A stretch of 64,000 nucleotides of DNA from Sphingomonadaceae bacterium (GTDB lineage: Bacteria; Pseudomonadota; Alphaproteobacteria; Sphingomonadales; Sphingomonadaceae): the NCBI GenBank assembly GCA_025056155.1, contig JANWWL010000006.1, positions 271,666 to 335,665 on the forward strand, written 5' to 3'. A program made the translations under genes and the position numbers. The notes under the pieces are model-generated. The model ran no database searches and was not told the origin of the DNA. It worked only from the letters and a program-made list of their open reading frames with translations. How positions within the stretch are numbered: the stretch's first letter is position 1; every line of letters begins with the position of its first letter. Positions 57,701 through 64,000 of the stretch are shown here, piece after piece.

Positions 57701-57925
57701 GGCGCGGGCGCCGGTGCTGCGGGCCGCCTCGATCACGGCCGGCCCGTCGAGGTAGGCGGCCACGCCGGTGCCGGGCAGCGGCACGGCGCGCGGGGCGAGG
57801 CGGGCGTGCACGGGCTCCCGCTCGTCGGCGGCGTAGACGGCGATGCCCTCGAGGCCCCGCTCGGCAAGGGTGGCCAGGATGCGCACCGCGATTTCGCCGC
57901 GGTTGGCGATCAGCACGGGGCCCAT
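54737..57925 (-). CDS. Single-chain biotin-dependent acyl-CoA carboxylase
   Basis: A 1062-aa protein carrying every activity of an acyl-CoA carboxylase in one chain. Biotin carboxylase occupies about 1-445 (VLIANRGEIAVRIL at the start, LHPGYGFLSE, AVAGGGGRGLRRV, EANPRLQVEHTVTEAV). A biotinyl domain follows at 465-535 with Lys497 in EAMKMEHEL. The carboxyltransferase is at about 555-1062 (SYDYTVLAGTQGYMNHLKK, VDCPGLMVGPEAERTAM). Long-chain acyl-CoA carboxylases described in mycobacteria and some proteobacteria have a similar order. Substrate range (acetyl, propionyl or long-chain) cannot be set here. The ATG at 57925 has GAAGGGAAAGCC before it; an ATG at 57943 is possible. It is convergent with the acyl-CoA dehydrogenase pair, 7 nt apart. 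Confidence 0.92.
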   Translation of the reverse strand: MGPVLIANRGEIAVRILATLAERGLEGIAVYAADEREPVHARLAPRAVPLPGTGVAAYLDGPAVIEAARSTGARALHPGYGFLSERADFARAVVQAGLTFVGPAPDTLALFGDKTRARALAQAAGVPVLPGTGPTDAAGARAFLESLGSEGAILLKAVAGGGGRGLRRVADPRQVEEAFARASSEAEAAFGQGTLYAEAWLPVARHVEVQLAGDGVEVVSLGDRDCSLQRRHQKLVEIAPAPGLDPQVRAGLHGAAVAIGRAAHLKNLATVEFLVAPDGRFMFLEANPRLQVEHTVTEAVLGLDLVGLQLDLAQGARLADLGLATPPAPQGAAIQCRILFERLGIHGMVRPAQGRIEGLLWPAGPGIRVDHALATGLAVGPAFDPLAAKLIAHHPGGFAQARVRLQRALASTVIDGVDSNLPLLRNLLARPEVAEGRLSTGLLDRLLPELGAEASDPSDDADAQEVTSPLAGRLVTLAQPGEVVAAGRPLAVVEAMKMEHELPAPRALKVTARFAHPGDMVAEGGRLLAVEPAEAGDGHAEPEAEPPRPELAELWARRAAGRDENRPQAVAKRRARGLRTARENIAHLCDPGSFTEVGDLVLAAQRRRRTLEDLIANTTSDGLVCGFGRVNGDLFGPERSRIVALSYDYTVLAGTQGYMNHLKKDRMFELAAAHRLPVVLFAEGGGGRPGDTDAPGVAGLDCRAFQLFARLSGKVPLVGIAAGYCFAGNAVLLGCCDVVIATRSAHIGVGGPAMIEGGGLGRFPPEAIGPYAVQEENGVIDVGVADEAEAVAVARRWLAFFQGDLPDGPAPDGPDLRRVVPSNRRRLYAMRDVLAGIVDADSLLELRPRFGRGLITALARIGGRAVGLIANDPTHLSGAIDAAGADKAARFLQLCDAHGLPVVSLVDCPGLMVGPEAERTAMVRHAGRLMVAGANLRSPLIAVVIRKGYGLGAQAMVGGSFRAPFAIAAWPTGEFGGMNLEGAVRLGYRRELEAIADPAERDAAFRRMVEEAHARGRAVNMAAHFEIDTVIDPAETRAWIQAMLAAAGPRRPAPGRPFVDTW

Positions 57926-57981
57926 GGCTTTCCCTTCGAACATCGGAACGTCAGGGCAACCCTCAGGGTTGCGGGGGCGGG

Positions 57982-59796
57982 CTAGAACATCCCGTGGATG
58001 GCAAGGCAGGTGGCGAGGCCCACCACGATGTTCATGGGGATGCCGATCCGAAGGAAATCGGCGAAGCGGTAGTCGGCCGCGGCGTAGACGATCGTGTTCG
58101 TCTGATAGCCGATTGGGGTGGCGAAGCTCGCCGAGGCGCCGAACATGACGGCGACGACCAGGGGGCGAGGATCGAGCGCGAGGCCTTCGGCAAGGCCGAC
58201 GGCGAAGGGCGGCAGCAGGACGGCCACCGCGTTGTTGGTGACGGCCTCGGTCAGGAGCGAGGCCAGGAAATAGACGCCCAGGAGGATCACGAACGGCGAT
58301 TGGTGCTCGAGGAGGGGGGCCACCGAGTCGACCAAAAGGCGGATGGAGCCCGCCTGTTCCAGGCCCGCGCCAATCGCCAGCATGGCAAAGATGAGGACGA
58401 GCACGTTGCCGTCGATCGAGCCCCAGGCCTCGTCGGGGTCGATGCAGCGGGTGGCCAGCACGATCCCGACGGCCACGAGTGCGGCGCGGGTGATGTCGGT
58501 GACTTCGAGCGCGGCCAGCACCACCGCCCCGGCGAAGGCGAGGACCGCAATCGGGGTCTTGTCGCGGCGGAAGGTGCGCGCGCGCAGGGGGGACAGGCCG
58601 ACCAGATGCGGATTGGCGCGGATGTCGACTTGGGCGGCCGCGCCGGCCAGGATCAAGAGCCGGTCGCCCGCGCGGAGGCGGACGCCCGCCAGGTCGGGGC
58701 CGGGGGAATGGCCCTCGCGCTCGATGCCCAGCAACCGGACGTTGAGGCGGCTGAGCAACGGGATTTCGGCCAGGGGCCGGCCAATGAAGGGATGGGTGGG
58801 GGCGACCGTCACCTCGATGAGATGCTGATCGGCCCGGCCGGCAGCGATCAGCGAGGCCCCGGCGTCGCCCACGCCCTTGAGCCCCACGGCCACGGCGTCG
58901 CCTTTCAAGAGGCCCGCCAGCTCATGCGCCGAGCCGCGGACGACCAGCCGGTCGCCCAAACGCAGCACGCGCCGTTCGAAGCCTTCACGGATGATGTCGT
59001 TGCCCTCGCGCACCCCCACGACCGAAAGGGTGCGGCGGCGCAGGTCGGGGATCTCCCCCAGGCGCCGGCCAATCCAGCCCGAGCCGCGGACGACCTCGAG
59101 CTCGGACAGGAAGATCTGGTCGCGGCCGAGGTCGAGTGGTGAGCCGTCACGGCTGGGGAGCAGCCAGCGGCCCAGCAGCAGGAGCGTCGCCGCCCCGGCG
59201 ACCAGCGCGACGAGCCCCACCCTCGTGATCTCGAAGATGCCGAAGGGCTTCTGGCCCAGGTCGCGCGCCACGCCGTCGACAAGCAGGTTGGTGGACGTCC
59301 CGACCAGGGTGAGCGTGCCGCCCAGGATGGTGATGTAGGACAGCGGGATGAGGAGGCGAGTGGGGGCGATGCGCAGCGCCTGGGCCAAGCGCCGGATGAC
59401 CGGCACCATGATGATGACAATGGGGGTGTTGTTGAGGAAGGCCGAGACCGATGCCGTGCCGGCGAACACCTCGGCCAGGGCAGCGCGCGGCCGCCGTCGC
59501 GCCTGGTCGAGGATCCGCAGCGTGACGGCCTCGACCGCGCCGGTGCGGATCAGGGCGGCCGAGAGGATGAACATGGCCCCGATGGTGATCGGCGCCGGAT
59601 TGGCGAAGGCGGATAGCGCCGTCTTGGTGTCGAGGAAGCCCAGCACCAGGAAGGCCGCCACGCCCAGCACCGCCACGGTGGTGGGGGGTGCGCGTTCCGT
59701 GGCGAAGGCCAGCAGCAGGAGGACAAGGAAGCCCAGACCGATGGGGGCCGAGTGCGCCCCGATCCAGGCGTGGAGGCTCGCCAGCGCGTCGGCCAC
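57982..59796 (-). CDS. SLC13/DASS-family permease with RCK_C domains
   Basis: A 604-aa membrane protein. N-terminal helices (about 18-205) contain the family motif SAFLNNTPIVIIMVPVIRRL and TLVGTSTNLLVDG. Two soluble RCK_C (TrkA-C) domains follow at about 220-300 and 320-405 (SVVGVREGNDIIREG, RLLGIEREGHSPG). A second helix block (about 410-604) carries the mirrored motif ASLLTEAVTNNAVAVLLPP and FGASASFATPIGYQTN. Homologues move di- or tricarboxylates, sulfate or similar anions. The RCK domains may sense a ligand or membrane state. The GTG start at 59796 precedes the first helix. Confidence 0.9.
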   Translation of the reverse strand: MADALASLHAWIGAHSAPIGLGFLVLLLLAFATERAPPTTVAVLGVAAFLVLGFLDTKTALSAFANPAPITIGAMFILSAALIRTGAVEAVTLRILDQARRRPRAALAEVFAGTASVSAFLNNTPIVIIMVPVIRRLAQALRIAPTRLLIPLSYITILGGTLTLVGTSTNLLVDGVARDLGQKPFGIFEITRVGLVALVAGAATLLLLGRWLLPSRDGSPLDLGRDQIFLSELEVVRGSGWIGRRLGEIPDLRRRTLSVVGVREGNDIIREGFERRVLRLGDRLVVRGSAHELAGLLKGDAVAVGLKGVGDAGASLIAAGRADQHLIEVTVAPTHPFIGRPLAEIPLLSRLNVRLLGIEREGHSPGPDLAGVRLRAGDRLLILAGAAAQVDIRANPHLVGLSPLRARTFRRDKTPIAVLAFAGAVVLAALEVTDITRAALVAVGIVLATRCIDPDEAWGSIDGNVLVLIFAMLAIGAGLEQAGSIRLLVDSVAPLLEHQSPFVILLGVYFLASLLTEAVTNNAVAVLLPPFAVGLAEGLALDPRPLVVAVMFGASASFATPIGYQTNTIVYAAADYRFADFLRIGIPMNIVVGLATCLAIHGMF

Positions 59797-59839
59797 GCCC
59801 GCCCCCTAGGAGAGCGGCCGCAGGCCGGGCAAGGGTGGG

Positions 59840-61150
59840 TCACTCCGCGGCTTGGCGAAGTTCGGCGCGCAGTTCTTCGCGGCGAGGGCCGGCGTAGCCG
59901 AACAGCCAGGCGGCCACCTTGCGCATCTGGATCTCCTCCGAGCCTTCGGTGATCCGATAGCGGCGGTGGTGGCGGTAGATGTGCTCGAACGGCTTGTGGC
60001 GGGAGTAGCCGAGGCCCCCGTGGACCTGCATGGCGCGGTCCGCGGCCTCGCAGACCAGGCGGTTGGCCCAGTAGTTGCACATCGAGACCTTGTCCGAGAG
60101 CTTCCGCTCGACCTCGGGCTTCGTCATGCGGTCCATCTCCCAGGCGGTCTTGCGGATCAGCTGGCGCAGCATCTCGCACTGGGTGTGAAGTTCCACGAGC
60201 GGGAACTGGATCGCCTGGTTGTCGGATAGTGGGCGGCCGAAGGAGCGGCGCGTCCGGGCGTACTTCACGGACTCCTCGATGCAATAGACGGCCGCGCCGA
60301 GAGACGAGGCGGCCTGCCGGATCCGGTTTTCGTGAACGAAGTGCTGGGCCAGCGCGAGGCCGCCGCCCACGGGCCCGAAGACGGCCGACTCCGGTACCCA
60401 GACGTCGGTGAACGACACACGCGGATGGTCGGTCGGCATATTGAAGGTCCAGAGATATTCCTCGATCCTCACTCCCGGCGTGTCGGTGGGCACGAGGAAG
60501 CAGGTGATGCCGGTGGCATCCCCCGGCGCGCCGGACGTTCGCGCGAAGACCGCGCAGTGAGTCGCCACGTGCATGCCGGTGGTCCACATCTTTTCGCCGT
60601 CGATCCGCCAGCCGGCCACGCCGCCTCGGACTTCGGGCACGGCCCGCGTTTCCATGTGGGTGGCATCCGATCCATGGTTGGGTTCGGTGAGACCGAAGGC
60701 GAGAATCCGGCGACCCTCGAGCATCCCCCAGATGAACTCCTCCTTTTGTTCCGGCGTGCCGAAGTCACGGAACATGAGCACGAAGGGATGGTTGCCCACG
60801 ATCGAGTGCTCGTTCTGCAGGTCGTTGTGGAGGCCCAGGCCCTTGGCCGCCAGGTGTTCGCGAATGACGGCCATCCACAGGTTCGACCCGTCGCGGCCGC
60901 CGTATTCTCGGGGCAGCGCGAAGCGGTAGTGGCCGGCGCGGTCGGCACGCCGCTTGGCCTCGCGCAGCAGTTCCTCCCACTCGCGGCGCGGCAAGCCGCC
61001 TCGCTCCCAGTCGGTGCGGGCCCATTCGCGGCGATGGTCGAAGAAGCGGACGTTGTCGTTCTCGCGCTCCAAGGGGCGGATTTCGGCCTCGATGAAGGCG
61101 TCGAGCTCGGCCAGATAGGCGACAAGGTCGGGCGGCAGGTCGAAGTCCAT
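59840..61150 (-). CDS. Acyl-CoA dehydrogenase
   Basis: A 436-aa acyl-CoA dehydrogenase of the long N-terminal type. AFGLTEPNHGSDATHMETRA and WRIDGEKMWTTGMHVATH make the FAD pocket. ARTRRSFGRPLSDNQAIQFPL and MQVHGGLGYSRHKPFEHIYR are C-terminal domain motifs, followed by ITEGSEEIQMRKVAAWLFGY. GGAGAG lies before the ATG. It is 43 nt upstream of the SLC13 permease gene in the same direction, so uptake and oxidation of one substrate may be linked, which is inference. Confidence 0.93.
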   Translation of the reverse strand: MDFDLPPDLVAYLAELDAFIEAEIRPLERENDNVRFFDHRREWARTDWERGGLPRREWEELLREAKRRADRAGHYRFALPREYGGRDGSNLWMAVIREHLAAKGLGLHNDLQNEHSIVGNHPFVLMFRDFGTPEQKEEFIWGMLEGRRILAFGLTEPNHGSDATHMETRAVPEVRGGVAGWRIDGEKMWTTGMHVATHCAVFARTSGAPGDATGITCFLVPTDTPGVRIEEYLWTFNMPTDHPRVSFTDVWVPESAVFGPVGGGLALAQHFVHENRIRQAASSLGAAVYCIEESVKYARTRRSFGRPLSDNQAIQFPLVELHTQCEMLRQLIRKTAWEMDRMTKPEVERKLSDKVSMCNYWANRLVCEAADRAMQVHGGLGYSRHKPFEHIYRHHRRYRITEGSEEIQMRKVAAWLFGYAGPRREELRAELRQAAE

Positions 61151-61240
61151 GGTCGCTCTCCTTCCGGCGCGCGACGGTGACTCGCGGTGGTCGCCTTGGC
61201 CAGCTGCGAGCTTTGCGAAGCCGGGCGGCCCCCCGGTGGC

Positions 61241-62212
61241 TCAAGTGGGCAAGGGCCGAGGCGCGAGCCAGGGCAGGCGGTCGAGATCGACGTTGCCGCC
61301 CGTGAGGATGACGCCCACCGTCTGACCCCGCACGTCGAGGATCCCCTCGAGCAGGGCGGCCACCGGCAGGGCGCAGGTGGGCTCGATGACGATCTTCAGG
61401 CGCTCCCACACGAACCGCATGGCCCGGGCGATCGAATCTTCCGGCACGGTGACGATGTCGTGGGCCAGCCAGTTCATCACGGTGAAGGTCATCTCGCTCA
61501 TGGCGGTGGCGGCGCCGTCGGCCATCGTGCGCACGGGCAGCACCTGGGGCTGGCGGATCCCGCAGCGGAACCCGCGGGCGGCGTCGTCGGCCGCCTCGGG
61601 CTCCACGCCGACGACACGAGTCGTTGGCGACAGGTTGGCCATGGCGATGAGGGTGCCGGCCAGCAGGCCGCCGCCGCCCACCGGCACCAGCAGGAGGTCG
61701 AGCGGGCGGCCGGCGTCCTCGACGAACTCCAGCGCGCACGTGCCTTGGCCGGCCACCACGTCGGTGGAATCGAAGGGCGGCACAAGCCGGCCGCCCGTCT
61801 CGGCCACGAGCTGGGCCGCGGCCGCCTCGCGGGCGGCGAGCGTCGGCTCGCATTCCACCACGCGGGCGCCGTAGGCCTGGGCGGCGGCCTTCTTGGCGGC
61901 CGAGGCACCCACCGGCATGGCGACGTGGGCGGGGCGACCCGCAAGCCGGGCGGCGAAGGCCAGGGCCGCGGCATGGTTGCCCGACGAATGGGTCACGAAC
62001 TCCGGCACCCCGTCGGGCATCCCGAGGGCGGCATTGAGCGCGCCGCGCACCTTGAAGCTGCCGGTGCGCTGGAAGTTCTCGCACTTGAAGAGACAGTTCG
62101 CTCCGGTCGCCGCGTCGACGCTGCGCGACGACAAGATCGGGGTCCGGTGAAGATGGGGGCGGATGCGCCGGTGGGCCTCAAGGATGGCGTCGAGCTCGGG
62201 CGGGGGCACCAT
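61241..62212 (-). CDS. PLP-dependent threonine/serine dehydratase
   Basis: A 323-aa fold-type II PLP enzyme that deaminates threonine or serine to the 2-oxo acid and ammonia. The PLP lysine is in KCENFQRTGSFKVRGA (the FK of SFKVRG). SSGNHAAALAFAA holds the phosphate-side Asn, and VPVGGGGLLAG is the glycine phosphate loop. It lacks the C-terminal ACT regulatory domain of biosynthetic IlvA, so it is of the short catabolic (TdcB) or serine-racemase-like type. The ATG at 62212 was chosen; the frame is open upstream into the tRNA-Gln gene, which cannot be coding. Confidence 0.9.
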   Translation of the reverse strand: MVPPPELDAILEAHRRIRPHLHRTPILSSRSVDAATGANCLFKCENFQRTGSFKVRGALNAALGMPDGVPEFVTHSSGNHAAALAFAARLAGRPAHVAMPVGASAAKKAAAQAYGARVVECEPTLAAREAAAAQLVAETGGRLVPPFDSTDVVAGQGTCALEFVEDAGRPLDLLLVPVGGGGLLAGTLIAMANLSPTTRVVGVEPEAADDAARGFRCGIRQPQVLPVRTMADGAATAMSEMTFTVMNWLAHDIVTVPEDSIARAMRFVWERLKIVIEPTCALPVAALLEGILDVRGQTVGVILTGGNVDLDRLPWLAPRPLPT

Positions 62213-62271
62213 CTCGGCCGCTGGTGGAATGGTGGTCGATACGCCCGTGACCTCGCCGGGCGAGTCGAACC

Positions 62272-62346
62272 TGGCTGGGGTGCTAGGATTCGAACCTAGG
62301 AATGGCGGAACCAAAATCCGCTGCCTTACCGCTTGGCTACACCCCA
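62272..62346 (-). tRNA. tRNA-Gln (UUG)
   Basis: A 75-nt tRNA with encoded CCA. The acceptor stem is TGGGGTG/CACCCCA. The anticodon stem GCGGA/TCCGC closes loop TTTTGGT, anticodon TTG, reading CAA. The T arm is CCTAG-GTTCGAATC-CTAG-like, with the standard GTTCGAATC loop region. It lies 59 nt upstream of the dehydratase ATG on the same strand and might share a transcript. Confidence 0.96.
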
Positions 62347-62408
62347 GCGGGCGTTCGCAGGAAGCGATTAGGCCCTGGGCGAGGCTTTGCCAAGAGCGCG
62401 GGGTGCGT

Positions 62409-63452
62409 TCAACCGCCGCCGGTTGGGCGGACGGCGGGCCTCAGGCCACGCCGGGCCGCCCACAGCAGGGCCAAGTAACCCATGAAGGCGACGAGGAGCC
62501 AGACGAGGGCCGTGCCGGGCCACAGGAGGGTCCCCGCGTTGGTGACCACCACGAGCGCTAGCACCCAGGGTAACGGCCGGGGCCAGCCCCACCGTTCGTA
62601 CAGATAGTGATGAAGATGGTCCCGCCCCGGCGTGAAGGGGGTACGGCCGGCCGCCACGCGGTGGACGATGAGGCGCAGCGTATCGAACACCGGCAGGGCG
62701 AAAATGACCGCGATATCGTCGGCGCACATGCGATCGAAGCCGTTGTTCCAGGCGTGGATGGCGAGCAGGCCGTAGGTGGCCGAAATGCAGTAGCTGCCGC
62801 TGTCGCCCAGGAACAGGCGGCCCTGCATGTTGAACAGGAACAGGATGGCCAGCGCCCCGCCCAGGGCGGCCATCAGCGGGGCCTGTTCCAAGGGCAGGCG
62901 GATGACGAGCACGACCGTCCAGACGAGCGCCTGCCCGATGACCAGCCCGTTCTTGCCGTCGGCCATGTTGACCGCGTTCAGGAAGCCCAGGAGGCAGACG
63001 AGCGAGAAGGCGATGCCGAGCAGCCCTGGGAGCAGCACCAGGCGGTCCTGCCCGTGGAACAGCAGGAAGGAGAGACGGAAATCGGGCACCTGCAGAATGG
63101 CGAGCAGAAGGAAGCCCGCCGCGAAGAGGAAGCGGAACGGGGCGGACAGTTCGAAGCGGTCGTCGGCCAGGCCCACGAGGAACATGCCGGCCACCACCAG
63201 GCCGAACCAGCCCGTGGCCAAGCCCGTGGCGACGCCGGGCAACAGCAGGCCAGCCAGCGTTGCGGCCAGCACGCCGATGCCGCCCACGAGCGGGGTAATG
63301 CGGGTGTGGACCTTGCGGCCACCAACGGGATCGGGGATGTCGAGCAGGCCCAGCCCGCGGCCCAGGCGGTCGGCGCTCAATCCCACCGCTCCGGCCAGAA
63401 CCGCGCCCAGGACGAGGCCGGCCAGGATCGGGGGAAGGGCGGCGTCCGGCAT
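62409..63452 (-). CDS. Polyprenyl-phosphate glycosyl-1-phosphate transferase (WecA/MraY family)
   Basis: A 347-aa inner-membrane enzyme with about 10 helices that loads a sugar-1-phosphate, probably HexNAc, onto undecaprenyl phosphate to start exopolysaccharide or O-antigen synthesis. The motifs are KVHTRITPLVGGIGV near the start, the Mg-binding loop GLADDRFEL, NAVNMADGKNGL, GRLFLGDSGS and PGRDHLHH. Lys in DGKNG replaces the usual Asp of the DGxDG motif. It overlaps the export-protein stop by one base (TAATG), so it is the second gene of an exopolysaccharide operon entering from the right edge. Confidence 0.9.
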   Translation of the reverse strand: MPDAALPPILAGLVLGAVLAGAVGLSADRLGRGLGLLDIPDPVGGRKVHTRITPLVGGIGVLAATLAGLLLPGVATGLATGWFGLVVAGMFLVGLADDRFELSAPFRFLFAAGFLLLAILQVPDFRLSFLLFHGQDRLVLLPGLLGIAFSLVCLLGFLNAVNMADGKNGLVIGQALVWTVVLVIRLPLEQAPLMAALGGALAILFLFNMQGRLFLGDSGSYCISATYGLLAIHAWNNGFDRMCADDIAVIFALPVFDTLRLIVHRVAAGRTPFTPGRDHLHHYLYERWGWPRPLPWVLALVVVTNAGTLLWPGTALVWLLVAFMGYLALLWAARRGLRPAVRPTGGG

Positions 63453-64000
63453 TAGTTGCTGTTCGCGAGCACGCCCACGGTGGCGATCGACAGGGCCACC
63501 TGGCCCAGGATGGTGGCGACGTCGCGCGCGATCGATAGGCGGCGGAGGGGGTCGAGGTCCTTGGGCACGAAGATGGCGCTGCCCGGCGGGGGCGAGACGC
63601 TGCGTCGGGCGCGCCAGGGCCCGGAGTCGAGGGGCACCGCCGTTCCGTTCGGCAGGACGAGGAAGGCGCGGCCTTCGTCGGCGGTCGCGAGCGCGCCGCC
63701 GGCCGCTCGGATGTAGTCGCGGGCCTTCCGGTCCTTCACGAACTGCTGGGCTCCGGGGTTGAGAAGGTCGCCCAGGACCAACACGTAGTTCGGGCGCTTG
63801 GGCACGAACAGCGTGTCGCCCGGCTCGAGCACGATATCGAGGTCGGGACGGATGGCCAGCACGCGGGGATCGGCCTCGACGACGACCCGCCCCGTGGGCT
63901 CGGCGTTGGCGATGAGCTGGATGAGGGCGGCCGCCCCCTGAAGGCCTTCGGTGCCGGTGCGCCCCTCGGTCCGGGAGACGAGGGCAAGCAGGCTGTTGTT
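63452..64000 (-). CDS. Wza-type polysaccharide export protein, C-terminal part
   Basis: The C-terminal 182 residues of a larger protein whose start lies beyond the right edge. Visible are a SLBB-like segment (ILEPGDTLFVPKRPNYVLVLG-type pattern, here VLEPGDTLFVPKRPNYVLVL), then VKDRKARDYIRAAGGALATA and a second soluble-ligand-binding beta-grasp repeat with PPGSAIFVPKDLDP. A C-terminal hydrophobic helix follows (RDVATILGQVALSIATVGVL). This matches outer-membrane polysaccharide export proteins that form the exit channel. It is one-base coupled to the WecA-like gene. Confidence 0.82.
   Translation of the reverse strand, partial: NNSLLALVSRTEGRTGTEGLQGAAALIQLIANAEPTGRVVVEADPRVLAIRPDLDIVLEPGDTLFVPKRPNYVLVLGDLLNPGAQQFVKDRKARDYIRAAGGALATADEGRAFLVLPNGTAVPLDSGPWRARRSVSPPPGSAIFVPKDLDPLRRLSIARDVATILGQVALSIATVGVLANSN

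Overview
The window is one dense stretch of a very GC-rich (by eye about 70%) bacterial chromosome. It is most likely from an alphaproteobacterium of the Sphingomonadales. The supporting signs are a PEPxxWA-CTERM protein, a large TonB-dependent receptor, a single-cysteine DksA, GyrA with Ala at the quinolone-determining serine position, a metallophosphoesterase/glycosyltransferase pair, TIGR02186 next to TauE, and paired acyl-CoA dehydrogenases. I see no phage, insertion sequence, CRISPR array or rRNA. Two tRNA genes are present, Ala-CGC and Gln-UUG.

Layout. 1-8 kb: 5' fragment of a class A penicillin-binding protein, argG, a PEP-CTERM protein, an AI-2E-family membrane protein, an S46 dipeptidyl-peptidase and a ligase-associated type DEXH helicase. 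8.2-12.6 kb: a two-gene surface module, a lipoprotein with a (Pro-Thr)12 linker followed by a TonB-dependent receptor, preceded by four 7-bp direct repeats spaced exactly 11 bp apart that look like a PhoB operator. 12.8-22.6 kb: a minus-strand housekeeping run (rodZ-like, cpoB, tilS, gyrA, tsaD, gpsA, LpxH-like phosphoesterase, glycosyltransferase). 22.8-31.8 kb: tadA, trmFO, TauE permease/TIGR02186, pepN, a GPH-type transporter and a flippase. 32-43.6 kb: hslVU, tRNA-Ala, two divergent DUF465 genes, dksA, a hemB/M17 aminopeptidase/NlpC-P60 operon, a small unknown protein with an alpha/beta hydrolase, nth, a DUF6491 lipoprotein, rlmN and a histidine phosphatase.

43.6-62.2 kb is catabolic and accessory in character: a succinyl-CoA:3-ketoacid CoA-transferase pair, a three-gene minus-strand sulfotransferase module (ASST-like beta-propeller, tiny membrane protein, membrane-anchored sulfotransferase), a crotonase, a carotenoid oxygenase, a second GPH transporter, a pair of acyl-CoA dehydrogenases, a single-chain biotin-dependent acyl-CoA carboxylase, an SLC13/RCK permease, a third acyl-CoA dehydrogenase and a PLP threonine/serine dehydratase. 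These suggest use of fatty-acid, terpenoid or other acyl substrates, with CoA thioesters as the common currency. The window ends in the edge of an exopolysaccharide locus (WecA/MraY-type glycosyl-1-phosphate transferase and a Wza-type export protein).

The genome is strongly compacted. Several operon junctions are 4-nt ATGA or GTGA overlaps. Two convergent pairs overlap by 160 and 111 nt. One divergent pair has starts only 6 nt apart. The most interesting items are the putative PhoB-controlled lipoprotein/TonB receptor pair and the sulfotransferase module.
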